Assembly (NCBI GenBank): GCA_003194525.1
Contig: NBIV01000045.1
Location: 248,001-312,000, forward strand
Source: Gracilariopsis chorda
Taxonomy: Eukaryota; Rhodophyta; Florideophyceae; Gracilariales; Gracilariaceae
Direction: 5' to 3'
DNA length: 64,000 bases
Under the pieces are notes generated by a model. That model worked only from the letters and a program-made list of their open reading frames with translations. It searched no databases and had not been told where the DNA came from. A program made the position numbers and the translations under genes. This document shows positions 54,939-64,000 of the stretch, one piece after another (the first letter of the stretch is position 1; each line of letters opens with the position of its first letter).

Positions 54939-56638
54939 TCAATGGAAATCCGAGGTAACCGCACCACCAGAACGTGCACGTAGACTCGCAGTGCTACGGC
55001 GCACTGAACGGTTTGCTTCTATAATCCTGGCTCGTTCACCGCGGAGTGCAAGCCAGGCAAGATGCGCTTGCTCCTCTACTTCAGCTTGAACACGCCTCCT
55101 CTGCTTCTCAGCCAGCTTTCGTTTCCTTGCCAAACGATTTGCCTCCGCCTGTGACGGTCTCTCCTTTTTCTCTTTTTCTGCTTGTTTACGCTCCTCCTCG
55201 CGCTCTCGTAACTCCGTAAGTACTCTCTCTTCTGTCAATAATAACCCAGTAGTTGTATTCAGGGTCTCGTTCACTAACACGTCTCCATCACTACGCAACG
55301 AATTGACAGAAGCAGAAAATGACTGAACCAGATCGTGATAGGTCTTAATTGCCGCTGAATGAGACTCTGCTCCCTCCAGATTGGTAATTTCCGTAGCCTT
55401 GATAACGTCAGCATTAATGCCTCCGGTTTGGTTGTCCCAGAGTGCGCATGCCTGAAACCCACTCGTTATGTTCTGAACGTTTACCGCTTGGTTGTAGGCA
55501 TTTGTAAGAAGCTCGCATATGGTGTAGACGTCATTCTTAGTCTCATCTTTCACAAAAATGGTGCATTTGTTTAGCTCGTTTCGAAAAGCAGTCTTGTATG
55601 GAGAGAAAACTGAAAAGTCAAGAGGTTGTGTACGGTGGCTGGTATGTGCCGGTAATCTGACAACGACGATGTTGTTGTCCTTGAAAAGTTGCAGAACTTT
55701 GTAAGAACAATGCGCCCTGTATCCATCCAATGCCAGTCTGATATTCCGATGTCTCTTCCGCAGAAGTGAAGTTTCTTCCACAAACTTTTCACCCCAGTAG
55801 CAGAAAATATCGGTGTCTACTCCAGGCTTTTCTCTATACACACAAAAGGCAGTGGGAGGCAGAAAATTAGAAGGAGTTTCTCTGGTTCCGTCGTGTCTCT
55901 TCCTGTACTTGGCTTGCTTTCCTGGTAACAAAGCAAGTGGAATCCATGCTCTGCCATCTGCGGAGACTACCGGCATCATAGTGACGTGTTGGGAGTTCGC
56001 TGTCCAGTTCAGCTCAACGGAATTGCTTCGTCCATTTTCATCAAATACTGATTTTACGCTGTATCGGGATTCATTACTCGTTAAAAAACCACTTTCGTCG
56101 ATATTGAAAACCTGTTCCGGTTTGGTTATCTTGCACTCTTTGAACACCTGCTTTAGCCTGGCAAAAGTGTTTTGCGAGGTTAGTTGGCGACATAGCGAGC
56201 TGACGGGGTTTTTCCAGTTGGGACCTGCGCTTGACAGAGAGGTCTGGATATCGCCGTATGAAATTCTGAACGAAACCATCACCTGTTCTGTCGTTTCTGA
56301 ACTGAAATTTTGTTTTACGTTGCTGTGGCAACGAGAGAACATAATGTTGCACCAAGTCCTTCGCACAATTTCAGGAGAAGGGCGTACCACGGTGCGAGAA
56401 GAATAGCACCGACGCCTTGAAAAGTTGTTCTTGTTCACTTGTGAAAATTGTTTTGCGGCCTTTGCCAGGTATCGGCGTGTTTTGATTCTCGTGCTGGGCC
56501 AAACGCTGCAAAGAGGAGATTGTGAGCCAGCGCGCATTTTTGGATGGCGATAGAGGAGCTATGAAGGTTGGACAGAGCTTTGGCGTAGTTCCGGCGGTCA
56601 GCCCGTTGTTTTGGAGCGGTGATGCGCTTTTTCGGCAT
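54939..56638 (-). pseudogene. pogo-like DDE_1 transposase
   Basis: Cut-and-paste transposase reading from ATG at 56638 (MPKKRITAPKQRADRRNYAK, a basic start). The CENP-B-type DNA-binding part is in the frame of 56074-56355 (FIRRYPDLSVKRRSQLEKPR). The catalytic core is in the long frame ending at 54939: VFNIDESGFLTS (first D), NIRLALDGYRAHCSYKVLQ (second D), RLPAHTSHRTQPLDFSVF (third D). A charged coiled C-terminus rich in Arg/Glu/Lys (REREEERKQAEKEKKE) and Ala/Arg repeats follows. Frameshifts lie near 56500 and 56160, so the DNA-binding half is out of frame while the DDE half is open. A related fragment lies at 41284-41830. Terminal repeats were not found. Confidence 0.82.
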
Positions 56639-56717
56639 GACGGCTACTGATGAATGAAATACTCAAATGCTTGAAACTGGGCTTGTCTTCAGTGGTGTTA
56701 GGGAGCAGAACAACAGC

Positions 56718-57093
56718 CTAGTGTCTATCCGCCCGGATGTAATGTTGCCAAATGATTATTTTTTGAAGGTTTTGAACCTTTCATACACGCGTCAGAAACG
56801 GTGTTTTTGAATCAAAAGTACGTTTTTGATATCAAAAAAGCCGGTTTTCTGAAGCTCTGTAGTAAATTAGCCATATTTCACAAGCACATCTCTATCAACC
56901 CATTTGGTTGTCTTAAGTTTCTGCTTCTCACCTAGCATAAACAACAGAAGCTTAGAATTTTTGCTATACAAAAACATGTTGCATAACTTATACGGACTAC
57001 AAAAGGCAAAAAATTCCGATCAAAATAACTAAAATTAAACGTAAAGTTGATTGTTTTGACCTCATATGAGGTCAGCGGTCCGATAGACACTAG
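56718..57093. mobile_element. 376-bp MITE with CTAG ends
   Basis: The left end is CTAG-TGTCTATC-CGCCCGG, the right end TGACCTCATATGAGGTCA-GCGGTCCGATAGACA-CTAG. The outer 12 bases are an exact inverted pair, and the right end carries the same palindrome as the PiggyBac-like element at 51173-54001. The interior is AT-rich and noncoding. I infer a non-autonomous relative of that element. Confidence 0.65.
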
Positions 57094-58686
57094 AGACACG
57101 ATATGTCGTCATTCAATAGAGAAAAGCGCGCCGAATCTGATGAGTCGTCAGATTTGAATTCATATGAGCCGTTTTGGAGCTGAAGTAGTTCGAAGAGCCG
57201 GAGATAGGTTCAGCTTTGGAAATGTGGGTAAATTTAATCGTTAAACCGACCTATATTTGTCCACTGACCCATGTTTGGTGTACCCGATGATATCTGTACC
57301 TATTAATGGCTAGCTACGTGTAAAATTTGTACAAACAAGATTTATCTGTTTAATCGGACACGAGCGAGGAAGAAAAGTCAAAAGATCTGAGCAATTGATA
57401 CAGAACTGCATTTATTTTCTATGTTTTACAGTGTTTACATGTGAAACGTGTGTTTTTGCTTGTTTTGTAACCTTCGAGGGCTTGTTGTTAAATATACCAT
57501 TGTCCAACCTGGCCAGTTATGCCTTATAATTCTCGAACCAGGCTCCTGCTTAGTGCGACAATGTTGCGCAGTTGCCCTTATGTAACTTGCAAAGGCGACA
57601 GGGGAACGCGTCCACAAAAACTCAGCACTTATCCTCGATCATGTGTCATGCGTTTTGTTTTCAAGTCCTACCTGTAAAGGAGTGGCAATCGGCCAAGTGT
57701 TTCACATATAACTACGTTCCTATTTACGTTTTACGGTACCCATGGTTGTGGGGTACCGTAGGTAGTGCAAGTAGGTATCTTTGAAGAGGATAGCTACACA
57801 ATAACTTCGGTATCGACAGTGTCAGTGCAGGTCTGAGCTGTCTAGCAGATGGTAGAGCTGTGCCTCTGGCCTCCATTCTTTTAGGCCACCTGTAACACAG
57901 AAGAAAGCCTACAAGCCAAGTCCCGCCTGATTAACGTGATCGGCATGTAGCTTTCATGTTCACAGACAGTAGCTAGCTTGTAGCGTAGTCATAGAAATCT
58001 CTAGACCGCTACAAGATCTGTATAAAATGGGCGTCAGCCGACATTCCACTCCATGTGGAGAAGGTCAGACTTCATTCACCATCACTTCATTACACCACCC
58101 TGTCACATCTCTAAGGTGCACTTTTTTGAACTTTCCCCGCTTGGTTGAGCACCAAGAAAAAAACTCCAGATAAGATTGTTCTTATTCCTGGGCATTGATC
58201 TCAATATATATTACGAACGGCATATAACATGTATGGAGTGATTTGTTTGTTTGGCTTTAAATTTCATTCGACAACTAAACGGAACGTTAAAGAACATGGT
58301 CGCATCAGTAATGAGTTTGCTAGCTAGAATTCGCGACCAAACTCTGGTGCAAAGATTCTAAAAAAGATGAGTGTCTCGGCATTTACAAGAAGCGCGAATC
58401 GTGTATTGGGGTGTCTTTTATTCATGCAACGCAGAATGGAACCTGTTTGAGTGCACTTCGTGTAAACGTAGCGCGTGGTCCCACAAGAACTCAGTCGAGT
58501 TCACAGTTTCCTGGAAAAAGTGCTCTCGGCTCCTGCAAACTGAGCTGTTGCCTCTCAAGTGCTTTTCAAAGACACATGGCTGGAGTGTTGAGTACTGATA
58601 GTATCCTCGGTCTGCAGCTCAGTGATACTATAAACTGCGCCCCGCAAATCTCATAAGTGACATGCAAATGTCTTGTTACACTCATG
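57094..58686. other. no recognisable gene; one strong hairpin
   Basis: Right after the MITE a 26-codon frame starts at 57103 (MSSFNREKRAESDESSDLNS) and could be a first exon or chance. At 57732-57760 ten-base perfect arms TACGGTACCC / GGGTACCGTA enclose nine bases. Frames at 58371-58656 have no motif. Confidence 0.4.
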
Positions 58687-59094
58687 TTAATGTTCACTTG
58701 CTGCTACGTTGCATTCCGAAAATCCATCCGCAAATCTTGCATTCGTAGCGGTTAGATTTCCCTTCACTGTCTCTGCTGCATCGCCTGCGGACTGGCTGAA
58801 AGATGGTCCTGGTTGAGAAGGGTGGGCTGCAGGCGCTGGTTGAGCTTCCGAAGTCAGCTGTGCCGTAGCTGGGGCTTCCTGGACTGCAGGCAATGGAGTG
58901 CCGGGTGCGAGATCCGCCATGGCTAATGACGCATCATGCTTTTTAAATTGTGACTCTAATTCACTGTCTGCCATGACCTCCGCTATCTCCTTTTCTAACT
59001 GAATAAACGCAATTCGCTTCCTTGCTCTTCTCTGACCGCTAGTCGGTGAGATTTTTCGAGAACAGTCTGAGCTTGTGTTATTTTCAATTTCCAT
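58687..59094 (-). CDS. hypothetical Ala/Pro-rich protein, 135 aa
   Basis: Starts MEIENNTSSDCSRKISPTSG, has a basic patch RRARKR and a charged helix IQLEKEIAEVMADSELESQF, then a long Ala/Pro/Ser/Gln-rich low-complexity part and a C-terminus ending CNVAASEH. This layout is common in nuclear or nucleic-acid-binding regulators, but no domain is recognisable. It lies back to back with the plus-strand block beginning near 59456. It could be a real small gene or a piece of an unknown element. Confidence 0.35.
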   Translation of the reverse strand: MEIENNTSSDCSRKISPTSGQRRARKRIAFIQLEKEIAEVMADSELESQFKKHDASLAMADLAPGTPLPAVQEAPATAQLTSEAQPAPAAHPSQPGPSFSQSAGDAAETVKGNLTATNARFADGFSECNVAASEH

Positions 59095-59455
59095 AGGTTG
59101 GTATTGGTTTGTTCTGTTTTGAACTGAGCGCTGTTCCTGCTTGTTGTTAAAGTTCGTGGTAAGCGTTTTAAGTCTGGTACTGGATTCGAATTGTTTTGAG
59201 CTATTGCGATGATGCCGTTTGATTTATAGTAGCTCAAATAACTACCTGATCAGAGCATGGATATGGAAAACTGATAATACGCTTCTATATGATTTCTATT
59301 CTTGATACTACAATCGTTGTCTTTCTTTTCAAACATGAGCCATGTGCAGAGTTTCGTGATGATATGATCTGTGCTCAATTGTTTAACGGGCGTTATAGCT
59401 TTGTGCGTAAGGGTAGAAGAATTCAATTGCACGAGCGGTTGTCGCCGAGTAGAAT

Positions 59456-60778
59456 GAACACTGTTTGCTTCAGAAACCGCCAAGCAATTTGACGCCAAAC
59501 TTCTCTCGGGGATCACTCGAATCCAAGACCTACCGCCAACCGAGTCTCTTGATCCTGCATTCATATCATCGCTTCACGTCCTGAGCATGAAGGAATCCTT
59601 CCTTACCACGTGGGCCAGTTCGGAACTAAGAATAGCGGATACACAGGTTACCATCTTGTTGGACAAGGCATTAGCAAGACTTTCGGAACAACCTCAGGAT
59701 CTCTCCATATCTCAGGAAACTGCCTTACTAACAGACCGGGGGCTCGAATATATTTGTCAGGAAATTGTTGATTACATTGGAAGTGAAAGTCAAAAAGCTA
59801 GGGCCCTCGAATCAGAGGAGCGCACTTCCACCTTCCTCAAACTAACCGAGCTATCACTACTGCAGGCCATACGATCACGACTGAAAATCAAATGAAAAGA
59901 CTGATTGCGAGAATCTTTCGAGCGAGCAGGTCCAACAGAGCACTGGCACTTCTTTCTGTGCCCAGCTAATATCGGAAGGGCTGGAAGACCGCGCTCTTGA
60001 TCCGTTTTATATTACGCAAGAGCAGCGAACAGGAATCGGATTTTACGATGACGAGATTGTTCGGCTACGAGCCCTTCACACATCTGACAGTACAAGAATG
60101 ATAGAAGCTATTGCGAACAGCTTTAAGGAAGCAGTTCGAGCACGGTGCGGAGATCGTGCTCGATTCGGAGGATTTCCCAATTCCTGATGCCGCGATCGCC
60201 CTAGTTCATGATTTATCCGAAGCTCTTGTAAACCCCTTGATCTCCTTGGAGAGTATGATGAGTGCCGTTAAGATATTCCTTGCCGAAATTCTGCTTCAGG
60301 CATCTGGCACGAAGTAGCAGTGAAACTGGAATCCTTCTCTTTCGATGACATTGTTCTGCAATTCTTTGCCGATTGAAGTAGAAATACTATGGCTGTCACT
60401 GCAAAAGTGAATGGCTTCTTCAGTCCAGCGCATATGGCTGGCATGGCTAGGCAAGTTTCCTATGATACATCCATGTTTGTATCGACATTTAGGTCGGTAA
60501 CTAGTAATCCGTCCAAGCTCTTGAAATCGTGTTCTGACAGCGGCACGGTACTTCAACTCGCTTCGAATAAGGTGCTGCATCCTAACATTCCCCCGTTACA
60601 GGTAAATGAAGAGTTCTTAGAAGCCCTGAGAAGAGTGAAAGATTCGAACGAGGACGAAGTAATGGAGGATGCCCATATCGTGTTCGAGTCCCGTATTAGT
60701 GTATCTCATATCACACAGCGGGAAGCACTGGAGTTATGCGCAATAGCTGGATTAAGATTTGCGATACGACTAATATGA
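59456..60778 (+). pseudogene. unknown protein, several frames
   Basis: A plus-strand block with protein-like composition that changes frame. To 59895: ETAKQFDAKLLSGITRIQDL and RGLEYICQEIVDYIGSES. To about 60140: AQLISEGLEDRALDPFYITQ and YDDEIVRLRALHTSDSTRM. To 60317: AEIVLDSEDFPIPDAAIALV. To 60778: VNEEFLEALRRVKDSNEDEV and HITQREALELCAIAGLRFAI. The product would be helical and acidic, about 430 residues. The shifts mean either frameshifts in a dead gene or short introns. No family is recognised; it may belong to an undescribed element or be a fast-evolving host gene. Confidence 0.4.
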
Positions 60779-60798
60779 AAGGTCGTGCTGAGCATTAA

Positions 60799-61056
60799 TT
60801 AAAATACATGCATAAGAAATGATGGATGAAGATGGCTCGGGACTTGTGACTCTGAAGTCAATACCGCATTCGAGAAACGCTCGGGATCAAGAGAGGCCTT
60901 GCATTGCTTACAGAAAAAGTAGCTACGTGTAGCATTGAACACGGCGTGATCGAACTGGCAAGGGCAGCACATCTGCAACAGTACACCTGGCCGCAAGTAC
61001 AAAAATTTGGCCACTACCAAGGGTAACAGGCTATTGATACTGCCAGTTATCATCAA
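60799..61056 (-). CDS. hypothetical, two Cys pairs
   Basis: 85-codon frame with a hydrophobic start and then MCCPCQFDHAVFNATRSYFF followed by CKQCKASLD. The two Cys pairs 20 residues apart would suit a zinc-binding ribbon. No family is recognised, and the frame may be chance. Confidence 0.2.
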   Translation of the reverse strand: MMITGSINSLLPLVVAKFLYLRPGVLLQMCCPCQFDHAVFNATRSYFFCKQCKASLDPERFSNAVLTSESQVPSHLHPSFLMHVF

Positions 61057-61499
61057 TCAATTTTTCTACATCGCCAGCTTGGACAAACTCGCAAACACCT
61101 CTAAACTGGAGGTCTTACGAGTTTTCTGGTGAGTTCTGGCGCCCGAGCTTTGGCTGGACGCTGATGGCCACCTCCAACCGGCACATCACGCGCCTCCTTG
61201 CCACTCCGTCTCACATGATCGACCTCCTAACCTCCACTCTTTCCACTCTGTGCCTACGCCCAACTTCGTCTCGTTCCTGCCTCACCTCCTTTACTACTTT
61301 GCCGCAATCCCGGCGCCGCCGTCCAACGACCTCCGCCACTCCTACGCTACCCTTCAGTCCCACTCCCCGCGCTGCCCTCCAATTTTTACCATCCTCCCCG
61401 CCCTCTCTGCCAGCCTGCAACTTCAGTATGAATAGCGACGATGAATTGCCACATACTACAAAAACATTGATATCAATTATTTCGCATGCCATGACTCCC

Positions 61500-62066
61500 T
61501 TTACGGCATTCACTTCAGTTATGCAACTATTTCTGCTCCTGATAAACGATCTGCATAAAGAGTACAACGGGGAACAATATGTAAACCCATCGATGCCAAG
61601 AATAAGCCGCCTAAACAATTTTATCAACAGACACGTATCGCTCATCAAGATCAATACAGGATTTTTCGCGTAGGAGTTGGAGGGCTTATGTCAAGTTAAC
61701 TGCCCTGGTATTTCTTAGCGCAGCCACCACACCCATGAGGTGCGTGCTAGCTGTGCTGGAATCAAAAGGCAAACTATCTCCCTGCGAGAGAGTTTTGGCG
61801 ACCATAATTTACCTTCGTGGTTGCAACAGTATTCGCGCCAAAGCGGCCTGCTGGAACCGGAGCATAACGTCTGTCGGAGCAATCTGCATGTTCATCTGCA
61901 GCATTATGAACGAAGTCATGGCAGCACAGATTGCGTGGTATTTGTTGCAGCAAAGGGCAGTGACGCGCAACAGGAACCTCTTCTCACCGAGGTGGTTGGG
62001 ATATTTCAACGGTACGCTTTGCAAAATACGGTGACCGCAAAGCGCTCATCATCGCGCATATTTTAA
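61500..62066 (+). pseudogene. possible PIF/Harbinger-like transposase fragment
   Basis: Plus-strand pieces in changing frames. First comes YVNPSMPRISRLNNFINRHV to 61673. Then (61735-62034) comes LSPCERVLATIIYLRGCNSI, RSITSVGAICMFICSIMNEV and LFSPRWLGYFNGTLCKI. The pattern of a short helical repeat, then S/T-V helix, then F...YFNGT recalls the region before the first catalytic residue in DDE_Tnp_4 transposases (where G-A-I-D-G-T-H would stand). No intact catalytic triad is seen and the match is from memory, so this is tentative. The Myb-like remnant at 484-1095 belongs to the kind of gene that accompanies this group. Confidence 0.35.
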
Positions 62067-62767
62067 CGGCCAAAAGAAGCTATACTGTTTTAAAAAGGCT
62101 GTCCTAATTGATTACAACGGTCTTTTTTGGTTTGTTGCTGCTGGCTAAGCGGGTTATTTTCATTATTTCTCCTTCTAACGTAATACAGATCTAGCAAGCA
62201 ACTGGAAGGCGATTTTTTGCTGTAGATGACAATTCTTTTAGAGTATCTGCTTCGCAATACAGGATAATTGGGGCTAGAACACTTTGTTTTGAGACGAATT
62301 GACGCGCGTGAGGTAGCCGGCGTGGGTTCAGACCTGGTCATGCGAGCATTCAACAAACTTCATTCTGGATAGCGGATGAAGGTAAAGTGAAAAATTGGTG
62401 GAATAAGAATGCTCTTTAAAAGGTTTCTAGACATTTGCTCTAACCGGCGGTCTTCATATGCTCTTATGTTCGAAATTGCAGCAAACATGACAAAATTTTT
62501 GCATCGAAGGCGCCAAGATTTCAGTATAAGTCTGCAACAGCTTGAATCGAGTGCGGGTGAGTGGCAGGACTAGAAGTGTACGAACATTTTCATCTCTCTC
62601 TTAAATTCTTCCTTTGTTATGACTTGTTGGTCGCACAGTAGTATCAGAGGCATCATATTTCTATCAACTCCTTCTCTCTGGAGCGTCTAGATCTGAAGTT
62701 CACGAAGGTTTTGACGGTTTTTGACGTCTTCGGATTGCATTTTAGTGTACTTTTGGACAGCACGTTT
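62067..62767. other. no recognisable gene
   Basis: An 88-codon minus frame (62090-62356) is polar but unassigned. Nothing else is seen. Confidence 0.4.
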
Positions 62768-63575
62768 CTAGTCAAAATATTTCGTCTCAATCATATCAAC
62801 CATACTTGAAACGGCATCAACAGCATTCTCCATCCATTCCCGTTTACTTTGACGTTGCTTTTTAGTTTCTATGCTACCGGAACGGTTGTTGCTTGCGCTA
62901 TTCTCGGCATTTGCGCCGACATGGAATACTAAAGAGATGTTTGCGAGATGTTTCTTAAAGTACGACATCTTCTTATTGTTCAAAGTGTCAGTATTTTTGA
63001 GACGTCGCATCACATCATTATCTTGCGGGACGAACTTTTGACAGGCTTCTTGGTCAGCTGTGCTGATAGAAACTTCTCCTAAGCCAGATCTTAATGCATA
63101 CTGCAAGCCTGTGGGAGATCCCTCTCATTGAACACCGCACCCGTAGCCGCGCATTGAGCTTTTGTAGACTCCACAAAGTCCTTGTAGATTGCTTTCCACA
63201 CAGCAGCCAGTATCTTTTATTGAACAGCACGCTTTGTCCCCTTTCACTACGCAGCAAAATTTTTACCATAGCTGCCCGCAAAAGATGCCAATACTTCAGC
63301 ACCAACTGCTGCTCTCTCTTCTTTATACCCTTGGATGGTATACCGACAGAGCCAGCAGTCTCAGAGACTTTTAGATCTCTCTCCACAAGTACCAGGGTAC
63401 CAATCACGGTGATGCTCGGAGCTCTTTGCTCCCCTTCCTCCAAAATCACGCTTGTATTGCAGTTCATGAACCTTCCAAAGACTTTTTTGTCATCAAAACA
63501 GACGGTACTATCTTTTTCGTCTCTTTCAACATCAAAGTCTAGCGTGTCACGCCCCTCCACAGTGAGAAATAGCAC
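62768..63575 (-). pseudogene. unknown protein, three frames
   Basis: Protein-like minus-strand block. The first frame, from 63575, has TLDFDVERDEKDSTVCFDDK and KKREQQLVLKYWHLLRAAM. A middle part (about 63240-63115) in another frame reads AAVWKAIYKDFVESTKAQCA. The last frame (62768-63106) has FVPQDNDVMRRLKNTDTLNN and ends MVDMIETKYFD. It is mixed-charge and helical. It would be about 270 residues if read as one gene; the frame changes imply frameshifts or introns. I recognise no family. Confidence 0.35.
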
Positions 63576-63723
63576 ATTCTGGTCACTTCCGGTTTATCAG
63601 ATTGAAATTTTGAATTTGGTCTCAAAAGCACGCCAAATGCGATCATTGTCGTCGTGCGCGCGTCCTACACACACGAAAAGTAGTGGCAAACCCTACAGGA
63701 AGCGTTAGAAGTCTTACGGTTGT

Positions 63724-63948
63724 GTGGCGTGCCTTTTTCGTCGTGGCGATGTCGATAATGAGGTGGAGAAGAACGCGAAAGGGCGGTTGCAGGGCAAACT
63801 GCTTGACTGCGAGATTGCACAGGGTGGTGAGCAGAAGATGGATAGGAGAGACGAAATGGACAATGCGGCAGGAGAACTGGCTTGGCTAGAAGCTGCGCTG
63901 CGGCAGGCTGAGGACGAAGACAAAGCCGACAAAGTACTTCCTTTTTGA
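63724..63948 (+). CDS. hypothetical charged protein, 74 aa
   Basis: A short frame beginning MACLFRRGDVDNEVEKNAKG and ending EDKADKVLPF, rich in Glu, Asp and Lys with a heptad-like helix (ELAWLEAALRQAEDEDKAD). It is likely helical or coiled coil. It may extend as part of a gene running past the window edge. No family is recognised. Confidence 0.3.
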   Translation: MACLFRRGDVDNEVEKNAKGRLQGKLLDCEIAQGGEQKMDRRDEMDNAAGELAWLEAALRQAEDEDKADKVLPF

Positions 63949-64000
63949 CTAAATGTGGGAGGCAGCGGGAGACTCGAGCGCGGTGCGAACAGAAACAAAG

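Overview
The window looks like a repeat-rich nuclear chromosome segment from an algal or protist-type eukaryote. No dense bacterial-style gene array, operon or rRNA is visible, and almost every recognisable coding stretch belongs to a mobile element. The mixture is Ty1/copia elements (two primed on half of the initiator-Met tRNA), Ty3/gypsy and chromodomain fragments, and pogo-, PiggyBac-, Tc1-, Harbinger- and Crypton-like DNA transposons. A red alga or a stramenopile would fit. Two transposases resemble what I remember of oomycete families, but the sequence alone does not settle the organism.

Layout. 0-4 kb: decayed Myb/SANT-like reading frame, a possible MITE, copy A of a ~1 kb repeat, and a small unknown ORF. 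3.99-11.64 kb: an old copia element (C1, TSD ACTAG) split near its 3' end by a 2051-bp DNA transposon (9322-11372, TA target site). 11.86-13.13 kb: a broken MmgE/PrpD-family gene, the only clear non-mobile gene family here, containing a perfect 51-bp palindrome. 14.75-21.1 kb: copy B of the ~1 kb repeat, split by copia element C2 (15475-20888, TSD ATGGT). 22.8-23.4 kb: unknown minus-strand frames. 25.05-29.66 kb: copia C3 on the minus strand. 31.19-37.17 kb: copia C4, which looks whole and young (558-bp LTRs with 5 differences, TSD ACAGT). 38.0-38.7 kb: tyrosine-recombinase ORF. 40.0-41.8 kb: Tc1-like and pogo-like transposase relics. 41.85-51.1 kb: a GC-richer block of gypsy-class fossils, including an unplaced capsid/Gag-like frame ending in an RGG-rich tail and an opposite-strand integrase end with a chromodomain. 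51.17-54.0 kb: PiggyBac-like transposon whose ends carry CTAG plus palindromes. 54.9-56.6 kb: pogo-like transposase. 56.7-57.1 kb: a 376-bp MITE with the same CTAG ends. 58.7-64 kb: unknown frames on both strands and a possible Harbinger-like relic.

The copia elements form an age series by LTR difference: C4 about 1%, C2 about 2.4%, C3 about 5%, C1 about 11% plus indels. Nesting gives extra order: C1 is older than the DNA transposon inside it, and the ~1 kb repeat is older than C2. No interacting gene set or operon is evident. The most unusual items are the CTAG-ended PiggyBac-like family with its MITE, the C4 Gag start codon that lies inside the LTR and reads through the primer-binding site, the RGG-tailed unknown protein, and the palindrome in the MmgE/PrpD gene. 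All counts were made by eye.
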